64,000 nt of DNA from JAFAXD01 sp051985675 (GTDB lineage: Bacteria; Pseudomonadota; Alphaproteobacteria; Rhizobiales; Xanthobacteraceae). Location of the stretch: positions 1 to 64,000 of the forward strand of contig JBPYFJ010000020.1 of the NCBI GenBank assembly GCA_051985675.1. Direction: 5' to 3'. The position numbers were made by a program, and so were the translations under genes. This document shows positions 32,949-41,886 of the stretch, one piece after another (within the stretch, counting starts at the first letter, position 1; every line of letters starts with the position of its first letter). The notes below the pieces were generated by a model. That model was given only the letters and a program-made list of their open reading frames with translations. It was not told where the DNA came from and ran no database searches.

Positions 32949-34115
32949 ATGGCGAAGGTCGTTGCAGCGGTCGTGGTCGCCGCCGGGCGGGGCGTACGCG
33001 CCGGCGGTTCGCAGCCCAAGCAGTATCGCGACATTCAGGGCGTGCCGGTGATCCGCGCCGCCCTGGCGGCTTTTGCGGGCCACCCGGGCGTCCACCTGGT
33101 GCAGCCCGTCATCAACCTGGATGACCTCGCGCACTATCAGCGCGCCATTGGCGGGCTTTCGGTCCTTGCGCCCGTGGCCGGCCGAGCGACCCGGCAAGGC
33201 TCAGTCGCCGCGGGCCTTGAGGCGGTGGCGCGCTATCACCCCGACCAGGTACTTGTGCACGATGCGGCGCGTCCGTTCGTGTCGGCGGCGCTCATCGACC
33301 GTGCCCTCGCTTCGGACGGCGCGGCGATCCCCGCCCTGCCCGTGGTCGATACCGTCAAACTGGTCGCTGACGGCCGCGTGATCGAGACGCTTGATCGAAC
33401 GCGCTTGCGATCTGTGCAGACCCCGCAGGTCTTTGATTTCGAGGCGTTGCTCTCGGCGCACAAAAAAGCGGCGGCCGCCGGCCGGCACGACTTTACGGAT
33501 GATGCATCGCTCGCAGAATGGGCAGGCATCGGCGTCGGCGTTTTCGAAGGAGACCCCGGCAACGTCAAGCTCACAACCACAGAGGACTTTATGCGTGCCG
33601 AGACCGCCCCAGGCGCCACGCTGACCGACGTCAGGATCGGGTCGGGTTACGACGTCCACGCGTTCGCGAGCGGCGATCACGTCATGCTCGGCGGCGTGCG
33701 TATTCCCCATGACAAAGGGCTGACCGGCCATTCCGACGCGGACGTTGCCCTGCATGCGCTGGTCGACGCCATTCTGGGGGCGCTCGCCGAGGGCGACATC
33801 GGAACGCATTTTCCGCCCAGCGACGAGCGCTGGCGCGGCGCGAGCTCCGACAAGTTCCTCGCGTTTGCGGTCGAACGGGTGCGGGCGCGCGGCGGCCGAC
33901 TGGCGCATCTCGACGTGACGATCGTCTGCGAGGCGCCGCGCATCGGACCCAACCGTGATGCGATGCGCCAACGCATCGCGGAGATCGCGGGCGTGTCGAT
34001 CGACCGGGTGGCCGTGAAGGCGACCACCAGCGAAAAGCTCGGCTTTACGGGCCGGCGGGAAGGGATCGCAGCGCACGCCACTGCAACCGTTCGATTGCCG
34101 TGGACGACTGCATGA
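32949..34115 (+). CDS. ispDF: bifunctional IspD/IspF (CDP-ME synthase and MECDP synthase)
   Basis: 388 residues from ATG 32949. IspD domain (about 1-222): AAGRGVRAGG nucleotide loop, PKQYRDI, VHDAARPF, TPQVFDF and the Thr/Lys-containing end NVKLTT. IspF domain (about 226-388): metal ligands in GYDVHAF (Asp235, His237), GLTGHSDADVALHAL and ATTSEKLGFTGR. It catalyses two non-consecutive steps of the MEP isoprenoid pathway. The fused form is typical of alphaproteobacteria. Divergent from dusB; its stop overlaps the cinA start by ATGA. Confidence 0.97.
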   Translation: MAKVVAAVVVAAGRGVRAGGSQPKQYRDIQGVPVIRAALAAFAGHPGVHLVQPVINLDDLAHYQRAIGGLSVLAPVAGRATRQGSVAAGLEAVARYHPDQVLVHDAARPFVSAALIDRALASDGAAIPALPVVDTVKLVADGRVIETLDRTRLRSVQTPQVFDFEALLSAHKKAAAAGRHDFTDDASLAEWAGIGVGVFEGDPGNVKLTTTEDFMRAETAPGATLTDVRIGSGYDVHAFASGDHVMLGGVRIPHDKGLTGHSDADVALHALVDAILGALAEGDIGTHFPPSDERWRGASSDKFLAFAVERVRARGGRLAHLDVTIVCEAPRIGPNRDAMRQRIAEIAGVSIDRVAVKATTSEKLGFTGRREGIAAHATATVRLPWTTA

Positions 34116-34618
34116 TCGATGCGGAGTTGCAAGCCGCGGCCCGGCGGGTGATCGACGCCTGCGTTGCGCGCCGCCTCATGGTCGCGACGGCTGAATCCTG
34201 CACCGGTGGCCTGGTGGTGGCGGCGCTGACCGAGATCGCGGGGTCGTCGGCTGTCGTTGCCGCCGGCTTTGTCACCTACTCGAACGATGCCAAGCACACG
34301 GCACTGAGCGTTCCGCTCGAGACCTTGCGCCAGCATGGCGCCGTCAGCCGCGCGACCGCGCTTGCGATGGCGGATGGCGTGCTCGCACGCAGTTCGGTCG
34401 AGCTGGCGGTTGCGGTCACCGGAATCGCAGGCCCGGGCGGCGGGTCGGCGGAAAAGCCTGTTGGACTCGTACACTTTGCCGCCGCGGCTCGCTCCGGCGA
34501 GCGACGCGCCAAGGAAGTGCGTTACGGCGATATCGGCCGCGCCGAGGTGCGCCGCCGCTCGGTCGGGGTTGCGCTGGCGATGCTCGAGGAACTCGCGCTG
34601 ACCTACGCGGTGCCATAG
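34112..34618 (+). CDS. pncC: nicotinamide-nucleotide amidohydrolase (CinA C-terminal family, PncC)
   Basis: 168 residues from ATG 34112, chosen for the ATGA overlap with ispDF. CinA_C features: VATAESCTGGLVVAALTEIAGSS, the catalytic Ser/Lys region, GFVTYSNDAKHTAL and VAVTGIAGPGGGSAEKPVGLV. It recycles nicotinamide mononucleotide to nicotinate mononucleotide. It lacks the N-terminal ADP-ribose pyrophosphatase domain of full CinA, which is normal for the short form. It ends 16 bases inside the convergent ratA gene. Confidence 0.92.
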   Translation: MIDAELQAAARRVIDACVARRLMVATAESCTGGLVVAALTEIAGSSAVVAAGFVTYSNDAKHTALSVPLETLRQHGAVSRATALAMADGVLARSSVELAVAVTGIAGPGGGSAEKPVGLVHFAAAARSGERRAKEVRYGDIGRAEVRRRSVGVALAMLEELALTYAVP

Positions 34619-35058
34619 ACCGCGTCGGCGCGCCGCTCGAACGCCGATGCGAAGCGGCGGAACACGGCGTCGAACATGGCACCCATGATGAGACCGAACG
34701 CGCGGCTCTTGAACTCATAGAGCAGGAAAAATTCGACTTCGCAGACATTCTCGCCAATCGGATGGAAGGCCCAGCGATTCTCCATGCGGGTGAACGGGCC
34801 GCTGAGGTATTTGACGTCGATCGTGAGCTCCGAGCGGTGGAGCGCGACGCGGCTGGTGAACGTCTCTTTGATGAGCTTATAGGCAACCGTCATGTCGGCG
34901 ATCACAACCTCGGTCCCGTCATCGCCGGTCTCACGACGGCGCACCTTGAGGGCGCTGCAGAACGGTACGAACCGCGGATACTGCTCAACGTCGGCGACGA
35001 GATCGAACATCTCGGCCGCCGAATGCGGAACGCGCCGCTTGGTCGAGATCTGAGGCAT
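34603..35058 (-). CDS. RatA / COQ10-like START-domain protein
   Basis: 151 residues, MPQISTKRRVPHSAAEMFDL. It shows the polyketide-cyclase/START fold pattern of the RatA-Coq10 family: VADVEQYPRFVPFCSALKVR, VYADMTV-like VIADMTVAYKLI, and FTRMENRWAFHPIGE. In bacteria such proteins are called ribosome-association toxin RatA, while the mitochondrial relative binds coenzyme Q. No antitoxin partner is adjacent. Its ATG overlaps the lipA stop (TGATG), and lipA-ratA pairing is common in alphaproteobacteria, pointing to a membrane-lipid or respiratory role rather than a toxin. Which role applies here is inference. Confidence 0.85.
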   Translation of the reverse strand: MPQISTKRRVPHSAAEMFDLVADVEQYPRFVPFCSALKVRRRETGDDGTEVVIADMTVAYKLIKETFTSRVALHRSELTIDVKYLSGPFTRMENRWAFHPIGENVCEVEFFLLYEFKSRAFGLIMGAMFDAVFRRFASAFERRADAVYGTA

Positions 35059-36002
35059 CAGCTACGCGTCGCAGCGCGTGCCGCGCGGAGACGGGCGAAA
35101 TCCTCGCCGGCGTGATGCGACGAACGTGTCAATGGGCTTGATGACACCAGCAGGAAGCCCTTGGCATTCGCGATCGTCTCAAACCCCTTGAACTCGGCGG
35201 GCTCGACGAAACGCGCGACCGCGTGATGCTTGCGCGTCGGCTGCAGATATTGACCGATGGTCAGAAAATCGACGTCGGCCGAGCGCAGGTCATCCATCAC
35301 CTGCAGCACTTCGTTGCGCTGCTCGCCCAAGCCGACCATGATCCCGGACTTGGTGAACATGGTCGGATCGATCTCTTTGACCTGCTGCAGGAGCCGGATC
35401 GAATGAAAGTAGCGCGCGCCGGGCCGCACCGTCAGATAAAGCGACGGCACTGTTTCGAGGTTGTGATTAAAGACGTCCGGCTTGGCCGCGACCACGACCT
35501 CGAGCGCGCCCGGCTTGCGCAGGAAGTCCGGCGTCAGCACTTCGATCGTCGTGGTCGGACAGCGCTCCCGGATGGCCTGGATCACTGCGGCGAAATGTAC
35601 GGCACCGCCATCGTCGAGGTCATCGCGGTCGACCGACGTCACGACCACATGGGCGAGCCCGAGCTTGGCCGTCGCGTCAGCAACGTGCGCGGGCTCGCCC
35701 GGGTCGAGCGGGCCCGGCAGTCCGGTCCGCACGTTGCAGAAGGCGCACGCGCGGGTGCATGTATCACCCATGATCAGAAAGGTTGCGTGCTTCTTTTCCC
35801 AACACTCGCCGATATTCGGACAGCCGGCCTCCTCGCAGACCGTGTGCAGGCCGTTGTCGCGCATGATCCGCGCCGTATCGGCATAGCCCTTGGACACCGG
35901 CGCCCTGACACGAATCCAATCAGGCTTCTTGAGAACGGGCGCATCCGGCCGGTGCACCTTTTCGGGGTGCCGTGGTTTGGTAGTGTCGAGCACAACGACC
36001 AT
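35058..36002 (-). CDS. lipA: lipoyl synthase
   Basis: 314 residues from ATG 36002. It carries both iron-sulfur sites: auxiliary cluster Cys56, Cys61, Cys67 (CEEAGCPNIGEC) and radical-SAM Cys82, Cys86, Cys89 (CTRACAFC). It also has the C-terminal RSSHHAG serine motif (SPLTRSSHHAGE). It inserts two sulfurs into octanoyl groups on the E2-type lipoyl domains. Its products here would be PdhB and PdhC, encoded just upstream on the same strand. One-base overlap with ratA. A flavoprotein gene separates it from lpd. Confidence 0.97.
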   Translation of the reverse strand: MVVVLDTTKPRHPEKVHRPDAPVLKKPDWIRVRAPVSKGYADTARIMRDNGLHTVCEEAGCPNIGECWEKKHATFLIMGDTCTRACAFCNVRTGLPGPLDPGEPAHVADATAKLGLAHVVVTSVDRDDLDDGGAVHFAAVIQAIRERCPTTTIEVLTPDFLRKPGALEVVVAAKPDVFNHNLETVPSLYLTVRPGARYFHSIRLLQQVKEIDPTMFTKSGIMVGLGEQRNEVLQVMDDLRSADVDFLTIGQYLQPTRKHHAVARFVEPAEFKGFETIANAKGFLLVSSSPLTRSSHHAGEDFARLRAARAATRS

Positions 36003-36062
36003 GATTTGACTAGATACGCGGCGCTCGACCATCCCGCAAGGCGAGGCGCCGAACCGCCGCGG

Positions 36063-37202
36063 TTAGCTGCCCGTCTTACCCAGCAAGGCTGAGCAATAGC
36101 CAAGTGCGGTCAGCTCCCACGCCATACTGCGATGTGATGCCGCCGCCGTGGCGTCCCGCAGGATCAACTGCAGCGGATTGGCGTCATATAGGAATTTCGA
36201 GCCGCTGATCGCGACGATCTTCTCGATCGCCTGACGCGCCAGGATCACGGCGCGCGAGCCGCGTATCCGCGTGAGCGCGATGTCCTGTTCCGAAATCGGC
36301 GCGCCGGAGCGGAGCACCTCGTCGTTGCGCTGCCCGTAGGCCGACATGATGAGGTTGGCCATTTCGACGTCGAGGGTCGCTTCGGCGAATTTGCTCTGGA
36401 TCGCCGGCCAGTCGGGTTGTGGCGGCGCCGACGCCTGCTTGCGAAGCGACTCGGTCGCGAGCTCGAGCGCGCGCGTCGCGAGACCGACGATCACCGGGTT
36501 GAGCGAGAACGGGGTTACGAAATGACGCGGGGCACGCGCGAGCACGTAATCAGGATGAACGGCGCGGCCCGGTGCAGTCCCCTCCAGCATCGACGACCAT
36601 CGCAGCGTGCGCCATGCGGGAACGAAGACGTCCTCCGCCGCCCCGGCCTTGCTGCCCGTGCCGGCGAGCCCGAGCACCTGCCAGTCATCAATCATGCGCA
36701 GCTCCGATCGGGGCACCAGGGTTCCGATCGAGTCCTCCCCCTCGACCGCCGCATGCAGGACCACCCAGGTCGCATAATCGGATCCGCTTAGATATTGCCA
36801 GCGGCCGCTGATGCGGTAACCGCCGTCGACCTTGCGCGCCTTGCCGTAGGGCACGACCGAGGCACAGAACAATGCCGAACGATCCTCCCAAGCCTCTTCC
36901 TGCGCCTTCTGCGGAAACAGCGCGGCCATCCACGCCGTCTCCGTCAGGATCGCATAGACCCAGGCGGTCGAGGCGCAGCCGGTCGCCAGCAGGCGCGTGA
37001 TCGCGGAGAACACCGAGAAGTCCACTTCCGACCCGCCCAGCGCGCGCGGCAGCAGCACGTCGAGCAGGCCGGCGGTGCGCAACTCGGCAATCGATTCCGC
37101 GGGCACCTTGCGCTCGCTATCGGTGCGCGGCGAGCGTTCGCGAAATACCGGCACGAGCCGCCGCGCGTTCTCCATCAACTCGTTCGTCGGCCTCGGCGCC
37201 AT
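36063..37202 (-). CDS. acyl-CoA dehydrogenase-like flavoprotein (possible monooxygenase)
   Basis: 379 residues from ATG 37202. It has the acyl-CoA dehydrogenase fold: N-terminal helical domain with LLDVLLPRALGGSEVDF, a central beta region (YRISGRWQYLSGSDYATWVV), and C-terminal helices with a HpaB/DszC-like pattern (FLYDANPLQLILRDATAAASH). The ASTAWVYAILTETAWM and SGRWQYLSG blocks match flavin-dependent group D monooxygenases more than true dehydrogenases. No reductase gene is adjacent. It interrupts the lpd-lipA run. The substrate is unknown; dehydrogenase activity remains possible. Confidence 0.8.
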   Translation of the reverse strand: MAPRPTNELMENARRLVPVFRERSPRTDSERKVPAESIAELRTAGLLDVLLPRALGGSEVDFSVFSAITRLLATGCASTAWVYAILTETAWMAALFPQKAQEEAWEDRSALFCASVVPYGKARKVDGGYRISGRWQYLSGSDYATWVVLHAAVEGEDSIGTLVPRSELRMIDDWQVLGLAGTGSKAGAAEDVFVPAWRTLRWSSMLEGTAPGRAVHPDYVLARAPRHFVTPFSLNPVIVGLATRALELATESLRKQASAPPQPDWPAIQSKFAEATLDVEMANLIMSAYGQRNDEVLRSGAPISEQDIALTRIRGSRAVILARQAIEKIVAISGSKFLYDANPLQLILRDATAAASHRSMAWELTALGYCSALLGKTGS

Positions 37203-37260
37203 CGTCAATCAGCCTCGTGAAGCGTTGCCCCGCGCATCAACTCGCCCGGCGCACGAACTG

Positions 37261-38682
37261 TCAGATGTTGAGCACGCGCCCATAGGCGTCGAGGACGGCT
37301 TCCTTCATCATCTCGGACAGCGTGGGATGCGGGAACACGGTGTGCATCAGCTCTTCCTCTGTGGTCTCCAGGTTCATGGCCACCACGTAGCCCTGAATTA
37401 GCTCGGTTACTTCCGCGCCGACCATGTGGGCGCCGAGGAGCTGTCCGGTTTTCTTGTCGAACACGACCTTGACCATTCCCTGATCCTCGCCGAGTGCGAT
37501 CGCCTTCCCGTTGCCGATGAATGGAAAGCGCCCAACGCGGATCTCGTACTTCATCTCCTTGGCCTTCGCCTCGGTGAGGCCGACCGAGGCGATCTGCGGC
37601 GAGCAATAGGTGCAGCCCGGGATCAATCGCTTGTCCATCGGATGGGGCTTGAGCCCCTTGATGGCCTCGACGCAGATGACGCCTTCGTGTTCCGCCTTGT
37701 GGGCCAGCATCGGCGGACCGGCGACGTCACCAATGGCGTAGATGCCAGGGACGTTGGTCTTGCCGTAACCGTCGATCACGATCATGCCGCGATCGACCTT
37801 CACGCCGAGCTTTTCGAGCCCGAGGTTTTCCACGTTGCCCACGACGCCGACCGCGGAAATCACGCGGTCAACCTCGATCGTCTGCGTGCCGCCCTTGCCA
37901 TCCTCGAACGCGGCGCGGACCGAGCTGCCGCCTTTGTCGAGCTTGGTCACCTTGGCATTGGTGAAAATCTTGATCCCCTGCTTCTCGAACGCCTTGCGGG
38001 CGAACGCCGCGATCTCCGCATCCTCGGCGGGGAGGATCTGCGGCAGCACTTCGACCACGGTCACGTCGGCGCCGAGCGTGCGGTAGAACGAGGCGAACTC
38101 GATGCCGATCGCGCCCGAGCCGATCACCAGCAAGGATCTCGGCATCATGTCCGGCGCCATCGCCTCGAAGTAGGTCCAGATGAGCTTCTTGTCCGGCTCG
38201 ATGCCCGGCAACACCCGCGGGCGCGCACCCGTCGCAATGATGATGTGCTTGGCCTCGTAACTGCCGGGTCCGAGCGCGCCCTTGACGGCTTCGGTCTTCG
38301 ACGGCTTCACCGTGATCTTGCCGGGCGCGTCGATTGAGGCTTCGCCCCAGATCACGGCGACCTTGTTCTTCTTCATCAGAAACCCGACGCCGTCGTTGAG
38401 GCGCTTTGACACGGCGCGCGAGCGCTTGATCACGGCGGTCGGATCGTAGGTCACCTTTTCGGCGGAAAGGCCGTAGTCCTTGGCGTGTTGCAGATAGTGA
38501 AGGATCTCGGCTGACCGCAACAGCGCCTTAGTCGGGATGCAACCCCAGTTGAGGCAGATGCCGCCCAGATAGTCGCGCTCGATGATTCCGACCTTGTAGC
38601 CGAGCTGCGCAGCCCGGATCGCGGTCACGTAGCCGCCGGGACCGGAGCCGATGATCAGAACGTCGAAGGAGGTATCGGGCAT
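37261..38682 (-). CDS. lpdA: dihydrolipoyl dehydrogenase (E3)
   Basis: 473 residues from ATG 38682 (MPDTSFDVLIIGSG); GTG 38691 is an alternative. FAD-binding GSGPGG, redox-active disulfide Cys43/Cys48 (GICLNWGCIPTK), the NAD-binding GSGAIGIEFASF, and the C-terminal His-Glu dyad region (HPTLSEMMKEA). It reoxidises dihydrolipoamide and reduces NAD+. As part of the pdhA-pdhB-pdhC-lpd group it is probably the E3 of pyruvate dehydrogenase. A substrate-binding protein gene lies between it and pdhC. Confidence 0.96.
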   Translation of the reverse strand: MPDTSFDVLIIGSGPGGYVTAIRAAQLGYKVGIIERDYLGGICLNWGCIPTKALLRSAEILHYLQHAKDYGLSAEKVTYDPTAVIKRSRAVSKRLNDGVGFLMKKNKVAVIWGEASIDAPGKITVKPSKTEAVKGALGPGSYEAKHIIIATGARPRVLPGIEPDKKLIWTYFEAMAPDMMPRSLLVIGSGAIGIEFASFYRTLGADVTVVEVLPQILPAEDAEIAAFARKAFEKQGIKIFTNAKVTKLDKGGSSVRAAFEDGKGGTQTIEVDRVISAVGVVGNVENLGLEKLGVKVDRGMIVIDGYGKTNVPGIYAIGDVAGPPMLAHKAEHEGVICVEAIKGLKPHPMDKRLIPGCTYCSPQIASVGLTEAKAKEMKYEIRVGRFPFIGNGKAIALGEDQGMVKVVFDKKTGQLLGAHMVGAEVTELIQGYVVAMNLETTEEELMHTVFPHPTLSEMMKEAVLDAYGRVLNI

Positions 38683-38874
38683 GGTTGTCACACGAGAGCT
38701 GATGGCACGACAAATGTCGCTGCGTCACCCCGTTTCAAGCCCCCCGATTGGCCTGGCGACGGATCCGCATGGCTGGCGACCGTTGGCGTCGGTCTTGGTA
38801 AGCCAGCCGCGGCGCTACCGCAATTGTCCTGCGCGGGAAGAGCTCGCGCAGGATTGGTTGTTGTTAGGTTTCGC

Positions 38875-40086
38875 TCAATTGTTGGCCAGCGCCGGGCAGC
38901 CGCCCTCGTTGAGCGGACGGAACGCCTGCTCGCCGGGGATGGTTGCTACGAGCTTGATGAGATCCCACTCGCCCTTCGACTCTTCGGGCGATTTGATCTG
39001 CACCAGATAGACGTCGTGCACCATGCGGCCATCCGGCCGCAGCTTGCCATTGTCGGTGAACGCGTCCTTGACCTGGAATTCGCGCATTTTCGCAAACACG
39101 ACCTTGGGGTCGGTCGAGTCGGTTGCTTCCACCGCCTTGAGATAGTTCTTCACCACCGAGTAGGTTCCGACATGGAACGTCGATGGCGCGGTTTTTCGCC
39201 GTGCGATGAATTTCTGCATGAAGTCTTGCGACTCTTTGGTCAGGCCCGGCATCCAGGGCGTGACGTACATCATGCCTTTTGCGTTTTCGAGGCCGGCGCT
39301 CTTGATCCCGGGTAGCGAGTCCAGGCCAAACGGCACGACCTTTTGACCGCCGCGGACGATGCCAAACTCGTTTGCTGCCTTGACCGCGTTGACCCCGTCG
39401 TCACCGCCGTTGTTGATCGCAATGACGTCTGCTTTCGAGGCCTGCGCCTGCAGCACATAGGATGAGTAATCGGTTGCCCCCAGCGGATGCGAGACCGAGC
39501 CGACGACCTTGCCGCCGTTCTTCTCAACCGCGGTCTTGACAGAATCTTGCAGCATCTTGCCGAAAATGTAATCGGCGGTGATGAAGTACCAGGTCTTGCC
39601 GAGCTGCGGCACGGCACGGCCGATCGCGTTACCGATCTCGTAGGTGTCGTAGACCCAGTGCACCGAGTTGTTGGGCGCGCAGGCCTTGCCGGTGAAATCC
39701 GCCGAGCCGGCGCTGGTCAGCAACACCGCCTTGTTCTTTTGCTTGGCGATGTCGAGCACCGCAAACCCGACGGCCGAATTCACAAGGTCGGTCACGGCGT
39801 CAACTTGATCGACATCGAACCAACGGCTGGCCAGCGCCGCACCGACGTCGGGCTTGTTCTGATGATCGCCCGCGACGATCTCGATCGGCTTGCCGTTGAT
39901 CTTATTGCCGAATTCCTCGGCCGCCATCTTGGCGGCCTCGACCGAGCCGTTGCCTGAGTTTTGCTCATAGCCGCCCGAGAGATCAGTCAGCACGCCGATC
40001 TTCACCTTGCCATTGGCGATTTCCGCGTGCGCGGCTCCCGCCAATACAACCAAGCCGGCGGCGAGCGCCGCCCAAACGTGTCTCAT
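38875..40086 (-). CDS. periplasmic amino-acid-type substrate-binding protein (LivK/Peripla_BP_6)
   Basis: 403 residues with signal peptide MRHVWAALAAGLVVLAGAAHA. It has the type I periplasmic-binding fold of branched-chain amino-acid ABC systems: KIGVLTDLSGGYEQNSGNGS, AAKMAAEEFG, ITADYIFGKM, VLQAQASKADVIAINNGGDDGVNAVKAA (cited in pieces), and LVQIKSPEESKGEWD. No livHMGF genes are adjacent, so the transporter partner must be elsewhere. The ligand could be an amino acid, urea, an amide or an aromatic acid. It is inserted between lpd and pdhC in a core cluster, which suggests later insertion. Confidence 0.88.
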   Translation of the reverse strand: MRHVWAALAAGLVVLAGAAHAEIANGKVKIGVLTDLSGGYEQNSGNGSVEAAKMAAEEFGNKINGKPIEIVAGDHQNKPDVGAALASRWFDVDQVDAVTDLVNSAVGFAVLDIAKQKNKAVLLTSAGSADFTGKACAPNNSVHWVYDTYEIGNAIGRAVPQLGKTWYFITADYIFGKMLQDSVKTAVEKNGGKVVGSVSHPLGATDYSSYVLQAQASKADVIAINNGGDDGVNAVKAANEFGIVRGGQKVVPFGLDSLPGIKSAGLENAKGMMYVTPWMPGLTKESQDFMQKFIARRKTAPSTFHVGTYSVVKNYLKAVEATDSTDPKVVFAKMREFQVKDAFTDNGKLRPDGRMVHDVYLVQIKSPEESKGEWDLIKLVATIPGEQAFRPLNEGGCPALANN

Positions 40087-40214
40087 CCTGTCCTCCCGTG
40101 TATCAGGTCAAGCCCCTCAGCCGCATACTCCAGACCCGCCCAGCCAGAGTCAACGCGAGCAGCCCGGTCCCATTCGGTGTGTGTTGCGCAGCGGCCCGTC
40201 GTCCGGGACTCGCG

Positions 40215-41555
40215 TCACACCACCATGCCAACCGGATTCTCGATAAATGTTCGGAATGCGTCCAGGAGCTCGGCGCCGAGCGCGCCATCCACGGCGCGAT
40301 GATCGGTCGAGAGCGTCACCGTCATCTGGGTCGCGATCTCGATCTTGCCGTTGCGCACGACCGGACGTTGTTCGCCGGCGCCCACTGCCAGGATCGTCGC
40401 GTGCGGGGGATTGATGACGGCCGCGAATTCGCGGACCCCGTACATGCCGAGATTGGAAATCGCGGTCGATCCGCCCTGATACTCCTCCGGCTTGAGCCGA
40501 CGATTGCGTGCACGCGCAGCGAGATCCTTCATCTCGTTCGAAATTTCGATCAGCGTCTTGGTTTCGGCGTGACGAACAACCGGCGTCATCAGCCCGCCCG
40601 GGATCGCCACCGCCACGCCGACATCGGCGTGCTTGTGCTTGAGCATTCCGCCTTCGGTCCAGGTGACATTGGCCTCCGGGACCCGCATCAGCGCGAGCGC
40701 CATCGCCTTGATGACGAAGTCGTTGACCGAGATCTTCCAAGCCGGCTTGCCGTCCTCACCCTTGCGCGCCACCGTGTTGATGTCTTCGCGCGCCGCCAGC
40801 AGCTTGTCGATCGTGCAGTTGATGGTGAGATAGAAGTGCGGAATCGTCTGCTTCGCTTCGACCAAACGGCGCGCGATGATCCTGCGCATGTTGTCGTGCG
40901 GCACGAAATCGTAAGATCCGGGCTCGAACAGCGCGCGGATCTTGTCGTCGGACGGAGCCTGAACCGGCAGCGGCGCCGGAGCGCCGCCGGGCGCCCGCAA
41001 TGCCACACCGCCGGTCTTGGCGGCCTCGATGTCGCGCGCAATGACGCGGCCGTGCGGGCCAGAGCCGGTAACACGTGCGATGTCGACGCCGGCATCGCGC
41101 GCCAATCGGCGCGCCAGAGGAGAGGCGAAGATGCGGCCGTGACCGTTGGTCCGGGCTGGAGCCGCGTCGATCTTGCTCGGCGCGGCGGCACGCGGCGACG
41201 GTGCCGCGGGAGCTGGCACAGTTGCCGGAGGCGGCGTACTTGCAGGCTTTGCGGCGCTCACGGGCGCTGGCGCGCTCTTTCCGGCGGAAGACGCCGCCGC
41301 CTTCACGTCTTCGCCCTCGGCGGCCATGACGGCGATCAGTTGGTTCACCGGCACGTCCGCCGCACCTTCCGGCACAATGATCTTGGCGAGGGTGCCTTCG
41401 TCAACCGCCTCATATTCCATGGTTGCCTTGTCGGTCTCGATCTCGGCAATCACGTCGCCCGGCTTGACCTTGTCCCCTTCCTTCTTGAGCCACTTAGCAA
41501 GATTACCCTTCTCCATGGTAGGCGACAGCGCCGGCATCAGAATGTTGATCGGCAT
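40215..41555 (-). CDS. pdhC: pyruvate dehydrogenase E2 (dihydrolipoamide acetyltransferase)
   Basis: 446 residues, MPINILMPALSPTMEKGN. Lipoyl domain with lipoyl-lysine Lys43 (ETDKATMEYEA), an Ala/Pro-rich linker, peripheral-subunit-binding domain (FASPLARRLARDAGVD, about 141-178), and catalytic domain (about 215-446) with the active-site STDHRAVDGALGAE. It transfers acetyl groups from lipoyl to CoA. It is one of two lipoyl-bearing subunits here, the other being PdhB. Same strand as pdhA-pdhB and the DUF5076 gene, 17 bases downstream of the latter. Confidence 0.96.
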   Translation of the reverse strand: MPINILMPALSPTMEKGNLAKWLKKEGDKVKPGDVIAEIETDKATMEYEAVDEGTLAKIIVPEGAADVPVNQLIAVMAAEGEDVKAAASSAGKSAPAPVSAAKPASTPPPATVPAPAAPSPRAAAPSKIDAAPARTNGHGRIFASPLARRLARDAGVDIARVTGSGPHGRVIARDIEAAKTGGVALRAPGGAPAPLPVQAPSDDKIRALFEPGSYDFVPHDNMRRIIARRLVEAKQTIPHFYLTINCTIDKLLAAREDINTVARKGEDGKPAWKISVNDFVIKAMALALMRVPEANVTWTEGGMLKHKHADVGVAVAIPGGLMTPVVRHAETKTLIEISNEMKDLAARARNRRLKPEEYQGGSTAISNLGMYGVREFAAVINPPHATILAVGAGEQRPVVRNGKIEIATQMTVTLSTDHRAVDGALGAELLDAFRTFIENPVGMVV

Positions 41556-41571
41556 GGCGGGCGTCTCGCGC

Positions 41572-41886
41572 TCAGCTGATTGCGGTGGTGGTGCCGGGAT
41601 CGGTCGGGCTGTCGAGCTCGGCGTCGAACATCATGCGTATGCGCTCGAGCGTGCGCGCCTCCGGCGCCTTGCCTTCGCTCTGATAGATCCGGCTCACGTG
41701 CCGGGCGACGTCGGCCAGCAGCATGCCCCACGCTTGCGGATCGTCGAACGCCGGCCGCAGCGACACATGCAGCGCGCCGTCCACGACGACCGCACGAAGG
41801 ACTTCGACGCCGCCACGCTCCAGCGCTGCCGGCGGAACGTGCAGCGCGTCGAACGCGGGTCCCGCGTTTCCTTGGCTCATGTTCAT
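41572..41886 (-). CDS. DUF5076 domain protein of the pyruvate dehydrogenase operon
   Basis: 104 residues, MNMSQGNAGPAFDALHVPPAALERGG in the first part, then HVSLRPAFDDPQAWGMLLADVARH and TLERIRMMFDAELDSPTD. It matches the DUF5076 pattern, a small uncharacterised protein often found between pdhB and pdhC in Hyphomicrobiales (recalled). Its ATG overlaps the pdhB stop by ATGA, so its translation is tied to the enzyme subunits. No cofactor or catalytic motif is visible. A regulatory or assembly role is a guess from context. Confidence 0.8.
   Translation of the reverse strand: MNMSQGNAGPAFDALHVPPAALERGGVEVLRAVVVDGALHVSLRPAFDDPQAWGMLLADVARHVSRIYQSEGKAPEARTLERIRMMFDAELDSPTDPGTTTAIS

Noticed and set aside
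34603..35058. RatA as a toxin of a toxin-antitoxin system
   Set aside because: No antitoxin gene is adjacent, and the gene is coupled to lipA in a core cluster, which fits a COQ10-like housekeeping role better.
40098..41579. 493-codon plus-strand open frame
   Set aside because: Antisense to pdhC, which has intact lipoyl, binding and catalytic domains.
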